This document shows positions 46,271-55,164 of a stretch of DNA of 64,000 bases, one piece after another. The notes beneath the pieces are model-generated. The model was not told where the DNA came from, searched no databases, and was given only the letters and a program-made list of their open reading frames with translations. The position numbers and the translations under genes were made by a program. The DNA is taken from assembly GCF_020781835.1 (NCBI RefSeq), contig NZ_JAJGNJ010000003.1, positions 62,001 through 126,000 of the forward strand, read 5' to 3'. Position 1 is the stretch's first letter; each line of letters opens with the position of its first letter. The DNA comes from Microbacterium testaceum. GTDB lineage: Bacteria; Actinomycetota; Actinomycetes; Actinomycetales; Microbacteriaceae.

Positions 46271-46304
46271 GTCGAGGGGGTACGCGTGGCGTCTCCCCCT
46301 CGAC
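46271..46304 (-). terminator. Intercistronic hairpin between precursor 3 and the methyltransferase gene
   Basis: GTCGAGGGGG (46271-46280) and CCCCCTCGAC (46295-46304), perfect 10-bp stem, 14-nt loop, in the 66-bp gap. Probable partial terminator or mRNA 3'-end stabiliser that keeps precursor mRNA in excess. Confidence 0.7.
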
Positions 46305-46309
46305 GGCGC

Positions 46310-46432
46310 TCAGGTGGCGATGGCGACGGTCGCCGCGGCGATGGCGATGATGTACGTCGCGTGCTCCCACCACTCCATCGGCGCGTCGAGCGCGTCGAGT
46401 TCTTCGAAGCGCAGAGCGAGTTCGTTCTGCAT
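46310..46432 (-). CDS. mpaA3: Daptide precursor peptide 3
   Basis: 40-residue peptide. The leader starts MQNELALRFEELDALDAP and shares the L-x-F-x-E-L-D-x-L/M pattern with the other two. The core is hydrophobic and helix-prone (EWWEHATYIIAIAAATVAIAT) and ends in Thr. Daptide biosynthesis changes a C-terminal Thr to a dimethylated diamine, so the end residue is diagnostic. ATG 46432 is six bases after AGGAGG. Too short for ordinary gene finders. Confidence 0.88.
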   Translation of the reverse strand: MQNELALRFEELDALDAPMEWWEHATYIIAIAAATVAIAT

Positions 46433-46461
46433 GTGTCACCTCCTCGGGTGCGGGAAGAGCG

Positions 46462-46484
46462 GGATGCCGACGGTCGGGGCATCC
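46462..46484 (-). terminator. Small hairpin between precursors 2 and 3
   Basis: GGATGCC (46462-46468) and GGCATCC (46478-46484), 7-bp stem, 9-nt loop, in the spacer after precursor 2. Could mark processing between precursor genes. Confidence 0.5.
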
Positions 46485-46494
46485 GCAGCGGCGC

Positions 46495-46617
46495 TCACGT
46501 GGCGGACAGGGCGAGGAACCCGAGGGCCACTCCGTAGCTGAAGCCGCGGAACCAGTCCCATCCGTCGTCGGGCGCGTCCATCGAGTCGAGCTCGACGAAC
46601 TCCAGCGCGGAAGTCAT
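46495..46617 (-). CDS. mpaA2: Daptide precursor peptide 2 (divergent core)
   Basis: 40 residues from the ATG at 46617, or 42 from the ATG at 46623; the ribosome site GAGGAGGTGAC fits either. The leader MTSALEFVELDSMDAP keeps the conserved pattern; the core DDGWDWFRGFSYGVALGF...ALSAT is more acidic and aromatic than the other two, but still ends in Ala-Thr. It would give a product of different charge and shape. Confidence 0.85.
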   Translation of the reverse strand: MTSALEFVELDSMDAPDDGWDWFRGFSYGVALGFLALSAT

Positions 46618-46673
46618 ATGCATGTCACCTCCTCGAGGGGTCGGTGGTCGGAGGGCTCGGCGGGCTCGGCGAC

Positions 46674-46811
46674 TCAGGTGGCGATCGCGATGCCGATGCC
46701 GACCACGGCCAGGCCGCTCAGGACGCCCTGGTAGAAGCTCTCCCAGCTCGGGGTCTCGAGCGCGTCGAGCTCCTCGAACTGCAGCGGCGCCGCAAGGACG
46801 GGAGTCGTCAT
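46674..46811 (-). CDS. mpaA1: Daptide precursor peptide 1
   Basis: 45 residues: leader MTTPVLAAPLQFEELDALET, then core PSWESFYQGVLSGLAVVGIG...AIAT ending in Thr. The ATG at 46811 overlaps the dehydrogenase stop by four bases (ATGA) and has GGAGG nine bases upstream, so precursor translation is coupled to the enzyme gene. Confidence 0.87.
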   Translation of the reverse strand: MTTPVLAAPLQFEELDALETPSWESFYQGVLSGLAVVGIGIAIAT

Positions 46812-48025
46812 GATTCATCACCTCCCCTCGCCTCGAGCGTGTTCGCCAGCGGGCGGGGCCGGGACTCGCGGAGGGCACCGGGCGGGTTCGGGTCCCACCA
46901 CGCCCCTTCCAGCACGTCGCGGACGTCCAGGGCGGTGAGGCCCTTCAGCGCCGGCCCCCGCCCGCCCCACCACCGCTCCGCCCGGACGGCCATCGACGTC
47001 AGGGCGTCCGCGTCGGGTCGCGGTGCGAGCGGCAGCCCCCAGCGCGCGACGAGGGCCTCGATGCCGGCCGCCGGAGCGAGAGGGAGCCGCGCGTCACGGA
47101 CCACCTCGCGCCAGAACGCCTCCAACGGCCCGGACGACCCCCAGCGGGTGTCGCCGTCCTCGATGCGCTGCCACACGCGGGAGACGACGGAGGCCGTCGC
47201 CCGCATCTTCGTCGTTCGGGCGACGAAGGACACCTCGTTGGCGAGGTACCAGTGGCGGGGGCTGAAAGGCGCGCGGCCGCGCAGTGCGGCGCTGCGCTGC
47301 GTGGCCGCGCTCCAGCGAGCGACGCGCAACCGTGACGCGGGCGGCAGCCCGCTGTCACCGAGCGCGAGGAGGGCGCGCGCGATCGCGACCGCGTGGGCGT
47401 TCGCGCGCGGATGGGCGCGCGCGGCGGTGCAGGCTCCCGCAAGGCGCAGGATCGCCTCGAGGCACCCGGCTCGCACGTCGCGCGCGGACAGCGACGCATA
47501 GTGGACCGCGTCGAGCACGGCATGACGCGGACGCACCGCCTCACCGACGATGAGCCGATGCCCGTGGACGGTGCGGACGACCGCGACCGCGTTCGACTCC
47601 GCCGACGTCCCCACGGTCGTGGGCACCGCGACGACGTCGATCGCCGCACGCTCGGGCGCGGGGAGCGGGACGACCGCGACGCGCTCGGCCCGTTCGAGCG
47701 CCCACGCCAGTGTCGCGGGGGCCGCGACGCCGATCGCGGCGACCGCGGCGGCGTCGAGCACCGTTCCCCCACCGACGGCCACCACCGCTTGCACCCGCTT
47801 CCGCCGCCAGCGCGAGGCGAGGGCCGCGACGGTCGCGGCATCCGCGGTTCGGGGATCCAACGACACGAGGTCCACGGGCCGGCCCAGACCATCGGCCAGC
47901 GACGCCAGCCGGGCGTCGACCACGACCGCCGTCCGGCGTCCCGCCGTGGCTTCGGCGCACGCGGCCCGGGTGATGGACGAACCGGCGACCAGCGTGGACC
48001 GTCGACGCGGCGCGACCACCGTCAT
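46808..48025 (-). CDS. mpaC: Daptide-type Fe-ADH-family dehydrogenase (MpaC-like)
   Basis: 405-residue protein of the iron-containing alcohol dehydrogenase fold: NAD-binding VQAVVAVGGGTVLDAAAV and VVAVPTTVGTSAESNAVAVV are typical. The usual metal motif G-x-D-A-x-x-H is replaced by GCLEAILRLAG (apparent D to E and H to R). In daptide biosynthesis MpaC, with MpaB, carries out oxidative decarboxylation of the C-terminal Thr to an aminoketone. ATG 48025 overlaps the aminotransferase stop. Role taken from the known pathway. Confidence 0.82.
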   Translation of the reverse strand: MTVVAPRRRSTLVAGSSITRAACAEATAGRRTAVVVDARLASLADGLGRPVDLVSLDPRTADAATVAALASRWRRKRVQAVVAVGGGTVLDAAAVAAIGVAAPATLAWALERAERVAVVPLPAPERAAIDVVAVPTTVGTSAESNAVAVVRTVHGHRLIVGEAVRPRHAVLDAVHYASLSARDVRAGCLEAILRLAGACTAARAHPRANAHAVAIARALLALGDSGLPPASRLRVARWSAATQRSAALRGRAPFSPRHWYLANEVSFVARTTKMRATASVVSRVWQRIEDGDTRWGSSGPLEAFWREVVRDARLPLAPAAGIEALVARWGLPLAPRPDADALTSMAVRAERWWGGRGPALKGLTALDVRDVLEGAWWDPNPPGALRESRPRPLANTLEARGGDES

Positions 48026-49269
48026 GAGGGATCCTCCGCCGGCCGTGCCAGACCGGCGCGGATCGCGGTGTCGAGCTCCGCGAGGTCGGCGGCGTCGTAC
48101 CCGTACGCGGGGATGAGCTGGATGCCATCCACCCCCGGGTGCACGATCGCCCCGGCGTCGGCGATGGCGGCGACGGCATCCGGAACACGGGCGGCGGCGA
48201 GTCGCGCACCCGCGGCGTCGGTCAGGGCCACGGCCAGGAACGCTCCGCGCCCGCGCACCTCGACGGCGAGCCCGTCGCGGACGAGAGCGTCGGCGAGCGC
48301 CCGCACCCCGGCGCTCACGCGCGCTGCGGCGGCCAGAACGTCGGTGCGGCGGATCTCCTCCGTCACCGCCCGGATGGCCGCCGCTACCGCGGGGGTGCCC
48401 GCCTGCGTCTCGCCGTGCACGAACGTCGCCCCACGATCGGAGAACACCGACACGACGCGAGGCCCCACGAGGATGGCCGCGGCACCCAGGGCACCGTTGG
48501 TCAGGGCCTTGGACAGCACGAGCAGGTCGGGGCGACGGGACCATCCCCCCGAGGCGAACAGCGGTCCGGTGCGTGCGAAGCCCGTCGCGACCTCGTCGGC
48601 GACGAGGAGGAACCCGTGCTCGTCGCGCAGATCGAGCACCGTGTCGATGACCTCCGGCGCGACGGGGTGACCGCCGCTGCCCAGCACCGGTTCGACGACC
48701 ACCGCGGCGATGCGCGCACCCTCGCGGCGCGCCAGGGCCTCGAACTCGCCGGGGTCGGTCGCGTCGACGTGCCGCACGGCGCGACGGTCCAGCGCGTACA
48801 CGCCCTGGGCGAGGGCATCGCCGCTGAGCGCGTGGCTGCCGTACATCGTGCCGTGATAGCTGCCGCGCAGACCCACGACCAGGGCGCGGGCCGGCTCGCC
48901 GCGTTCGATCTGGTACTGGCGCGCGAGCTTCATGACGGCGTCGTTGGCCGCGCCGCCCGAGGTGGAGAAGATCACGCGGCGGTAGGCGTCGGGTCCGGCC
49001 AGGTCCAGCAGGGCCGCCGCCGCTTCCTGAGCCGGACGATGCACGGCGCGGAAGAGGGTGAGGTACGACGCGTCGCGCAACGCCTTCGCGACCGCCTCGG
49101 CCACGCCGGGATGACCGTAGCCCAGCGGCACGTTCCACAGCCCGCTCGTCGCGCACAGACGCTCGGCCCCGTCGGCGAACCGGACGCGGTGGCCCCGCGC
49201 CTCGACCGCGACCCGGTCGGGAGCGAACGGCGTGTCCACGGGCGACAGCGCCGGCCAGACGGGATTCAC
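48022..49269 (-). CDS. mpaD: Daptide-type aminotransferase (MpaD-like)
   Basis: 415-residue class III PLP aminotransferase. PLP lysine Lys254 (LLVLSKALTNGALG), the cofactor Asp at 225 (LLVADEVATGFARTG) and the phosphate region FSTSGGAANDAVMK are intact. In the daptide route it converts the ketone formed from Thr into an amine. GTG 49269 overlaps the recognition-protein stop (GTGA) and has GGGGAGGGG upstream. Confidence 0.87.
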   Translation of the reverse strand: MNPVWPALSPVDTPFAPDRVAVEARGHRVRFADGAERLCATSGLWNVPLGYGHPGVAEAVAKALRDASYLTLFRAVHRPAQEAAAALLDLAGPDAYRRVIFSTSGGAANDAVMKLARQYQIERGEPARALVVGLRGSYHGTMYGSHALSGDALAQGVYALDRRAVRHVDATDPGEFEALARREGARIAAVVVEPVLGSGGHPVAPEVIDTVLDLRDEHGFLLVADEVATGFARTGPLFASGGWSRRPDLLVLSKALTNGALGAAAILVGPRVVSVFSDRGATFVHGETQAGTPAVAAAIRAVTEEIRRTDVLAAAARVSAGVRALADALVRDGLAVEVRGRGAFLAVALTDAAGARLAAARVPDAVAAIADAGAIVHPGVDGIQLIPAYGYDAADLAELDTAIRAGLARPAEDPS

Positions 49270-50336
49270 GCCCCTCCCCCGACGCGCACGTCGACGGCGG
49301 CCGTCCCGGGCGCTCGCGCGTCGAGCGGGTGCGTCGGCACCCCGGGCCGCACGCCGAGGCGCTCTCGCGCCTCGGCACAGAGCCGGCGGGCATGCGCGGC
49401 GGAGAGGACGAGTGCCCGCGCGACGCGCTCCTCGGCCCGTGACGGATCGGGCGAGGTCTGCAGGGCCGCCACGACCGTGACGGTCGCCTCGGGAAGGAGC
49501 TGGCGGCGGCGGGTACGCAGGTCGGCGAGCACCACGCCCCCGGACGTCGCCACGAGGAAGGGGTCGTCGGGATGCGCCATCGCGTCGCCCGGGGCTTCCG
49601 GGAGGGCGGACCATCCGAAGCCGTCGATGCGTCCGGAGCCGGACTCGAGGCCGAGGATGCCGGCCAGTTCCGCCGCCCCCACGTACCGCCCGAGCCACGG
49701 CCGTGCCGCGAGATCGTGGACCACGCCGTCCGGCTCGGCGATCCCCGCGAACGCCGTCCAGTTCGGACGGGGCGTCACCAGCAGGTCGGCGGCGTCGTCG
49801 ACCGTCCCGAGCACCGTGCCCTGGGCTCCGGCGGTGACGCGCCCATCGGCGTGCACGTGCAGGGAACGCGGCGCCGCCCGGTCGAACGGTGCCCGGAACA
49901 CGTCCGCGTCCGCGAGGCGCAGGCGGGCGTCGGTCAGCGGCGCGGCGAAGACACCCGACCCGCGCGCGAGGTCGGCGTCGTCGAGGAACGCCCGCCATCC
50001 GTCGGCGTCGAGGAAACGCATCGCAGTGGGGCCGACCAGCTCGACGTAGGCGGCCGAGGCGTAGTGCTGCAGCTCGACCGCGTGCCCCGCGACGTGGAGG
50101 ACGTCACCGACGTCGTCGAACACGCCGTCGTACCGGACGACTCGCGCAGCGGACTCGACCGGCGCACCCGTGGGCGCGAGCACGACATCGTCGGTATCGA
50201 GCGCCGCCGCCAGGCCGTCCGGCGCCCCCGCGGCGCAGAACACCGCCCGCCGGAACGACACGTGTCGTCCCGTGATCCACTCGACCACGATGCGCGCATC
50301 CCGCGCGTCGACTGCCCCTCGGGTCACCGGACACAT
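49266..50336 (-). CDS. mpaB: Daptide biosynthesis RiPP recognition protein (MpaB-like)
   Basis: 356-residue protein with no catalytic motif I recognise. Its length and position as the first gene of the cluster, before the aminotransferase and Fe-ADH genes, match MpaB, the RRE-bearing partner of the dehydrogenase. Segments such as DAADLLVTPRPNWTAFAGIA look like a beta-rich binding fold; a helix-rich C-terminus (ERVARALVLSAAHARRLCAE) follows. ATG 50336 with GGAGGAG ten bases upstream; GTG at 50327 and 50360 are alternatives. Confidence 0.7.
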   Translation of the reverse strand: MCPVTRGAVDARDARIVVEWITGRHVSFRRAVFCAAGAPDGLAAALDTDDVVLAPTGAPVESAARVVRYDGVFDDVGDVLHVAGHAVELQHYASAAYVELVGPTAMRFLDADGWRAFLDDADLARGSGVFAAPLTDARLRLADADVFRAPFDRAAPRSLHVHADGRVTAGAQGTVLGTVDDAADLLVTPRPNWTAFAGIAEPDGVVHDLAARPWLGRYVGAAELAGILGLESGSGRIDGFGWSALPEAPGDAMAHPDDPFLVATSGGVVLADLRTRRRQLLPEATVTVVAALQTSPDPSRAEERVARALVLSAAHARRLCAEARERLGVRPGVPTHPLDARAPGTAAVDVRVGGGA

Positions 50337-50404
50337 CCCCCTCGCCGCTCCTCCGCGCACTTCCGGAGCGCGGAGACCCTCCGCAGGGCGGGGGGCCGAG
50401 AGTG

Positions 50405-50415
50405 AATGTATACAT
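50405..50415 (-). promoter_or_regulatory. Candidate daptide operon promoter with ATGTATACAT palindrome
   Basis: A perfect 10-bp palindrome in the only AT-rich patch upstream of the first cluster gene. On the minus strand TATACA can serve as -10, giving a leader of roughly 65 bases. No regulator gene is adjacent. Confidence 0.45.
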
Positions 50416-50511
50416 GTCCTCGCGCGCGGGCGAGGGTCGGGGAGGCCGAATCACCCGGTCTGGTCGCAGCGATCACCAGCGCTCGTCGCCGGAGTCACGT
50501 CCAGACGGAGA

Positions 50512-50553
50512 GGAGGAGGGATGCCACGGCCTCGGGGCCGGCATCCCTCCTCC
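50512..50553. terminator. Terminator after the ABC exporter genes
   Basis: GGAGGAGGGATGCC (50512-50525) and GGCATCCCTCCTCC (50540-50553), perfect 14-bp stem, just past the stop at 50559. It also insulates the daptide operon from exporter transcripts. Confidence 0.8.
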
Positions 50554-50558
50554 CTCGC

Positions 50559-52376
50559 TCAGACGAGCGACTCCCGCCACGAGGCGTGCAACTGCGCGAA
50601 CTTCCCCGTGCCGGCGATGAGCGCTTCGGGGGTGTCGTCCTCGATGATGCGGCCGTGCTCCATCACGAGCACGCGGTCGGCGATCGCCACCGTGGAGAGC
50701 CGGTGCGCGATGATGATCGCCGTCCGGTCGGCCAGCAGCGTCTGCAGGGCGTCCTGGATGAGCCGCTCGCTGGGGATGTCCAGCGACGCGGTGGCCTCGT
50801 CGAGGATCAGCACCGCGGGGTCGGCGAGGAACGCGCGCGCGAACGAGATCAACTGCCGCTGACCCGCCGACACGCGGCCGCCCCGCTTGTTGACATCGGT
50901 GTCGTAGCCGTCGGGGAGCTTCTCGATGAACCCCTCGGCACCCACGGCCCGCGCCGCAGCCCGGATCTCGTCCATCGTCGCGTCGGGTTTGCCGAGGGCG
51001 ATGTTGTCGGCCACCGTTCCGCTGAACAGGTACGCCTCCTGCGTCACCATGACGATCGCCCGGCGCAGGTCCTTGGGGTGCAGACGACGCAGATCGACGT
51101 CGTCGAGGGTGACGGAGCCCTTCGTCGGGTCGTAGAACCGCGACACGAGTTTCGCGAGCGTGGACTTGCCGGCGCCGGTGGTGCCGACGAGCGCGATGGT
51201 CTGTCCCGCGGGGATGTCGAGCGAGAAGTGCGGCAGGATGACGCGGTCCTCGGAGTAGCCGAAGGTCACCTCGTCGAACCGCACGTGACCGCGCGCGGTC
51301 CACAGGTCGACGGGGTCGGTGGGATCGGGCACCGTCGGCTCCTCCTCCAGCACGCCCGACACCTTCTCGAGCGCCGCCGTGGCGGACTGGAACGAATTGA
51401 GGAAGAACGCGACCTCCTGCAGCGGCGCGAAGAAGTTCCGCACGTAGAGGACGGCCGCCGCCAGCACGCCGATCTCGAGCGCGCCGCCGATCACCCGCCC
51501 GCCGCCCCACAGCAGGACGAGGGCGACCGAGACGGACGCCACCGCCATGAGGCCCGGCTCGAAGGTGCCGAACAGGCGGATCGAGCGCATGTTCACGTCG
51601 CGATACTGGCCCGCGAGGTCGCCGAACTCCTCGTCGTTGCGCGGCTCTTTGCGGAACGCCTTCACGGCGCGGATGCCGGTCATGGTCTCGACGAACTTCA
51701 CGATGACCTGTGCGCTGATCACCCGGGACTCGCGGTAGATCACCTGCGACCGGCCGTAGAACCACCGCATCAGGAGGTACAGCGGGATCCCCATGACGGT
51801 CAGCACCAGGCCCGACTGCCAGTCGATGAGGAACAGCGCCCCGAGGGTGAAGAGTCCGTACAGAACGCCCGACACGAGCTCGTTGAGGCCGCCGTCGAGC
51901 AGTTCCCGGATCGTGTCGAGGTCGCTGGTCTGTCGCGAGATGATGCGCCCCGACGTGTACGACTCGTGGAACTCCAGGCTCAGGCGCTGCGTGTGCAGGA
52001 AGATGCGCTTGCGCAGGTCCAGCATGACCGCCTGGGTGAGTCGCGCGGCGACGACGACGTACCACCCGATCAGCACCGCACCGCCGATGCCCGCCGTGAG
52101 ATAGATCGCGACGACGAGGATCGTCGGCATCCAATCGTTGTTCTGGATCACCGCGGGCAGGGCCGTGTCGATGCCGATGGCGATCAGCGCGGGGCCGGCC
52201 ACGCGCAGCGCCGTCGAGACCACGAGCACCGCGGCGGCCAGCACAAGCTGCCCGCGCAGCGGCGACACGAGCGAGCCGAGAAGCCGCAGAGAGCGCTGGC
52301 GGATCGCGCGGCTCTCCTCGCGCGTGTAGTCCGAGCGATCCTCGCCGCTGGTCCCGGTGACGGTGGTGGTGCTCAT
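50559..52376 (-). CDS. ABC exporter half-transporter B (permease-ATPase fusion)
   Basis: 605-residue half-transporter: six helices in residues about 35-320 and a C-terminal ATPase with Walker [10 protein letters not shown], signature [16 protein letters not shown] and Walker [14 protein letters not shown], so its catalytic Glu is intact. ATG 52376 overlaps the upstream subunit by ATGA. With that subunit it forms a heterodimeric exporter like LmrCD or TM287/288 for lipids, drugs or peptides. It is outside the daptide operon unit, so a link to daptide export is open. Confidence 0.87.
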   Translation of the reverse strand: MSTTTVTGTSGEDRSDYTREESRAIRQRSLRLLGSLVSPLRGQLVLAAAVLVVSTALRVAGPALIAIGIDTALPAVIQNNDWMPTILVVAIYLTAGIGGAVLIGWYVVVAARLTQAVMLDLRKRIFLHTQRLSLEFHESYTSGRIISRQTSDLDTIRELLDGGLNELVSGVLYGLFTLGALFLIDWQSGLVLTVMGIPLYLLMRWFYGRSQVIYRESRVISAQVIVKFVETMTGIRAVKAFRKEPRNDEEFGDLAGQYRDVNMRSIRLFGTFEPGLMAVASVSVALVLLWGGGRVIGGALEIGVLAAAVLYVRNFFAPLQEVAFFLNSFQSATAALEKVSGVLEEEPTVPDPTDPVDLWTARGHVRFDEVTFGYSEDRVILPHFSLDIPAGQTIALVGTTGAGKSTLAKLVSRFYDPTKGSVTLDDVDLRRLHPKDLRRAIVMVTQEAYLFSGTVADNIALGKPDATMDEIRAAARAVGAEGFIEKLPDGYDTDVNKRGGRVSAGQRQLISFARAFLADPAVLILDEATASLDIPSERLIQDALQTLLADRTAIIIAHRLSTVAIADRVLVMEHGRIIEDDTPEALIAGTGKFAQLHASWRESLV

Positions 52377-54262
52377 CGGGTCGCCTCCTTCGTGGACGAG
52401 GGTTCGTCGGCGGATGCCGCGGTGTCGGTGCCGGTGCGGATCACGGGGATCGCGCCCGTCTGCGCCTCGCGCTCGGCCTCGGCCTCCTCGAGGCTCGAGA
52501 TGACGTGACGGTAGGCCTCGCTCTCCCGCAGCAGGTCGGAGTGGGTGCCGACGGCCGTGATGCGGCCGTCCTGCAGCAGCGCGACCCGATCGGCGAGCGT
52601 CACCGTCGAGGGACGGTGGGCGACCACGAGCGCGGTGGTCTCGCTGAGCACCTCGCGCAGCGCATCCTCGACGAGCGCCTCGGTGTCGACGTCGAGGGCC
52701 GACAGCGGGTCGTCGAGGACGAGCACGGCGGGGCGCGCCGCGACCGCCCGGGCGAGCGCCAGGCGCTGGCGCTGTCCGCCGGACAGGCTCAGGCCCTCTT
52801 CGCCGATGACCGTGTCTAGGCCGTCGGGCAGATCATGGACGAAGTGCGCCTGCGCGACCTCGAGGGCCTCGCGGAGAACGGCGTCGGCTTCGGGCGATCC
52901 CGGTGGGAGGTCCTCCCGACCGAGGAGCACGTTCTCGCGCACGGTCTGCGAGAACAGCGTGGCGTCTTCGAACGCCATCCCGACGTGCCGCCGCAGCTCG
53001 GCGAGCCGGAGCTCGCGGACGTCCACGCCGTCCAGCAGCACGCGACCGCCGGTGACGTCGTACAGCCGACCGGGGAGGGTCGTGAGGGTCGTCTTGCCCG
53101 ACCCGGTCAGGCCCACCAGCGCCATCGTCTCCCCCGGGCGCAGACGCAGGTCGACGCCGTCGAGAAGGTCCGGCTCGGTGTCCGCGGCGTCCTGATAGCG
53201 GAAGTGCACGTCCTCGAGCACCAGTTCGCCGCGGGGCTCGGTGATCGTGCGCGGCTCGGCCGGGTCGACGATCGCGTTCTGCTCGTCGAAGACCTCGAAG
53301 ATGCGGTCCGTCGCGGTGCGCGCGTCGAGCAGGAAGGAGAAGAGGAAGCCGATGGACTCCATCGGCCAGCGCAGCACGGTCGCCATGGCGAAGAACGCCA
53401 CGAGCTCGGCGACCTGGATCTCTCCGAGCTGGGTCAGGACGATGCCCGCGCCCAGGCACACGGCGAAGGCGATATCCGGCAGGAGCACCAGCCAGAACCA
53501 GACCCAGCCGATCGCCCGTGCCTTGCCGAGTTCGGTCTCGCGCAACGACTCGGCCTGCCGCGTGAACTTCTGCAGCGCGTGCTTCCCGCGCCCGAAGGCC
53601 TTGAGGACCCGGATGCCGTGGACGCTCTCCTCCACCGAGGTCGCCAGGTCGCCCGCCTGGTCCTGGCTCTGTCGCGCGAGCGCGCCGTAGCGCTTCTCGA
53701 ACCGGTAGCCGGCGTACCACACCGGTGCCGAGGCGATCAGGAACAGCGTTCCCAACAGCCAGTGCCAGCGGAAGAGCAGCACCGCGCCGATCATGATCGT
53801 CAGCACGTTGACGACGAGCAGGATCAGGCCGAACGCCAGCCAGCGGCGCAGCATGCTGATGTCCTGCATCATGCGCGAGAGGAGTTGCCCGGACTGCCAG
53901 CGATCGTGGAACGCCACCGGCAGGCGCTGCAGCCGCGAGTAGAACGACTGCCGCAGGTCGTATTCGACCTTGGTCGCCGGGGCGAGGACGAACCACCGGC
54001 GCAGCCACACCATGCCGGCCTCGGCCAGACCGAGTCCGAGGACCAGCAGCGCGCCCCACGCGAGCTGACCGGGGTCGCCCGAGCCGATGGGACCGGCGAC
54101 CAGCTGCTCGAGCACGAGCGGGATCGCAAGGGCGAGGACACTGGCGCCCAGCGCGCTGACGGCACCGAGGGCGAGCCGTGGCAGCACGGGCCGCGCGATG
54201 GGCAGAAGCCGCGCGAGAGAACGAAGCGTCGACAGGTGAGGGCGGTTTTCTGCGGTGGTCAT
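52373..54262 (-). CDS. ABC exporter half-transporter A with degenerate ATPase site
   Basis: 629-residue permease-ATPase fusion: membrane domain about 20-320, Walker [10 protein letters not shown], signature [15 protein letters not shown], Walker [14 protein letters not shown]. The catalytic Glu after Walker B is Asp, the usual mark of the non-canonical site in heterodimeric exporters. ATG 54262 with CGAGGA upstream. A possible short leader ORF precedes it. Substrate unknown. Confidence 0.87.
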   Translation of the reverse strand: MTTAENRPHLSTLRSLARLLPIARPVLPRLALGAVSALGASVLALAIPLVLEQLVAGPIGSGDPGQLAWGALLVLGLGLAEAGMVWLRRWFVLAPATKVEYDLRQSFYSRLQRLPVAFHDRWQSGQLLSRMMQDISMLRRWLAFGLILLVVNVLTIMIGAVLLFRWHWLLGTLFLIASAPVWYAGYRFEKRYGALARQSQDQAGDLATSVEESVHGIRVLKAFGRGKHALQKFTRQAESLRETELGKARAIGWVWFWLVLLPDIAFAVCLGAGIVLTQLGEIQVAELVAFFAMATVLRWPMESIGFLFSFLLDARTATDRIFEVFDEQNAIVDPAEPRTITEPRGELVLEDVHFRYQDAADTEPDLLDGVDLRLRPGETMALVGLTGSGKTTLTTLPGRLYDVTGGRVLLDGVDVRELRLAELRRHVGMAFEDATLFSQTVRENVLLGREDLPPGSPEADAVLREALEVAQAHFVHDLPDGLDTVIGEEGLSLSGGQRQRLALARAVAARPAVLVLDDPLSALDVDTEALVEDALREVLSETTALVVAHRPSTVTLADRVALLQDGRITAVGTHSDLLRESEAYRHVISSLEEAEAEREAQTGAIPVIRTGTDTAASADEPSSTKEATR

Positions 54263-54365
54263 GATCCTCGTGGGGTCGAAGCGACGCGCCGGTGTGTGGC
54301 GCGGGAAAGGGATGCCAGAGTGCGGCGGGGGTCCGCCGGGACGTGCGACGCGGAAGCGGCGGAGC

Positions 54366-54437
54366 GCTACGGGCGACGGGCGGGGCGGGGCGCGACGGAG
54401 AAAGAGGCACCCACGACGGTGGCGTCGATCTGGTCCA
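54366..54437 (-). CDS. Possible 23-residue leader peptide upstream of the ABC exporter
   Basis: ATG 54437, five bases after AGGAGG, opens [18 protein letters not shown] and ends in an Arg/Pro-rich tail (PRPARRP) at TAG. The strong ribosome site, the promoter about 45 bp upstream and the Arg/Pro-rich end suggest a leader peptide controlling the exporter by ribosome stalling. The small size makes chance occurrence possible. Confidence 0.4.
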
Positions 54438-54488
54438 TGGCATCCTCCTCGGTCGGTACGCAGCCGCCGGGGGGCGCGGCAGCTTTTC

Positions 54489-54518
54489 AGAATATGCCTG
54501 GGAGTTGGCTGAGGGCAA
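54489..54518 (-). promoter_or_regulatory. Promoter upstream of the leader ORF and ABC exporter
   Basis: Minus strand TTGCCC (54513-54518), 18-bp spacer, TATTCT (54489-54494). One of the clearer promoters in the window. Confidence 0.6.
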
Positions 54519-54666
54519 GACTCGAAATCGTGAGCAGGGATGCCTCGAACCCGTGGAATCTACGCCCCGGGCCGTCGGTCGTCGCCGTGCTCGAGCGCTC
54601 ACCCGACTTTCGCACGGCAACGTGCGAGCTCTGGCTCCCCGTCGAGCGGGTCTGAGGACTGCCCGG

Positions 54667-55164
54667 TCAGGCCGCGGCTTCGCGCGCGAGCAGACGGCGC
54701 TTGATGTCGACGCCCCAGGCGAAGCCGCCCATCGTGCCGTCGCCGCGGAGCACGCGGTGGCACGGCACGAACAGCGCGGGCGCATTGCGCGCACAGATGG
54801 ATGCCGCCGCCCGGACGGCTGTGGGCGATCCCAGGGCCGTCGCGAAGCCGGTGTAGGTGAGCGGCTCGCCGGCGCGGATGGCGCGCAGCGCCGCCCACCC
54901 GCGCTGCTGCAGCGGGGTGCCGAACTGCACGACCTCGACGTCGTCGATCGCGCCGAGGTCGCCGTTGTAGTACGCCGCGACGGCCGCGGCGGCCCGCGTC
55001 TCGCCCGTGACGATCTCGGCGGGGCGGTTCCTCGGGTGCAAGCGCGCCAGCACGGCATCCGCGTCGTCCGTCCACCCCGCGACGATCACGCGGTCGCCGT
55101 CGTCGGCGAGGATGGCGAACGGCCCGTCGGGGGTGTCGAGGAACTGGAGGGTCGCGGTGCTCAC
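54667..55164 (-). CDS. ogt: Methylated-DNA--protein-cysteine methyltransferase
   Basis: 165-residue suicide repair enzyme removing O6-alkyl groups from guanine. The acceptor is Cys135 in FVPCHRVL; the HTH segment [16 protein letters not shown] precedes it. GTG 55164 overlaps the Ada-AlkA stop (GTGA), so the two DNA alkylation repair genes are coupled. Confidence 0.93.
   Translation of the reverse strand: MSTATLQFLDTPDGPFAILADDGDRVIVAGWTDDADAVLARLHPRNRPAEIVTGETRAAAAVAAYYNGDLGAIDDVEVVQFGTPLQQRGWAALRAIRAGEPLTYTGFATALGSPTAVRAAASICARNAPALFVPCHRVLRGDGTMGGFAWGVDIKRRLLAREAAA

Larger units (their letters stand above)
54263..54666. other. 404-bp intergenic region before the ABC exporter
   Basis: Holds a promoter and a possible 23-codon leader ORF on the minus strand, both listed separately, and a CGGCGGACCCCCGCCG hairpin near the exporter start. 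I see no other gene. The part nearest the Ogt gene has no recognisable signal. Confidence 0.6.

Noticed and set aside
46240..46482. 80-codon minus-strand frame overlapping precursor 3
   Set aside because: Arg/Ser/Pro-rich shadow frame; the precursor frame has the ribosome site, conserved leader and Thr end.
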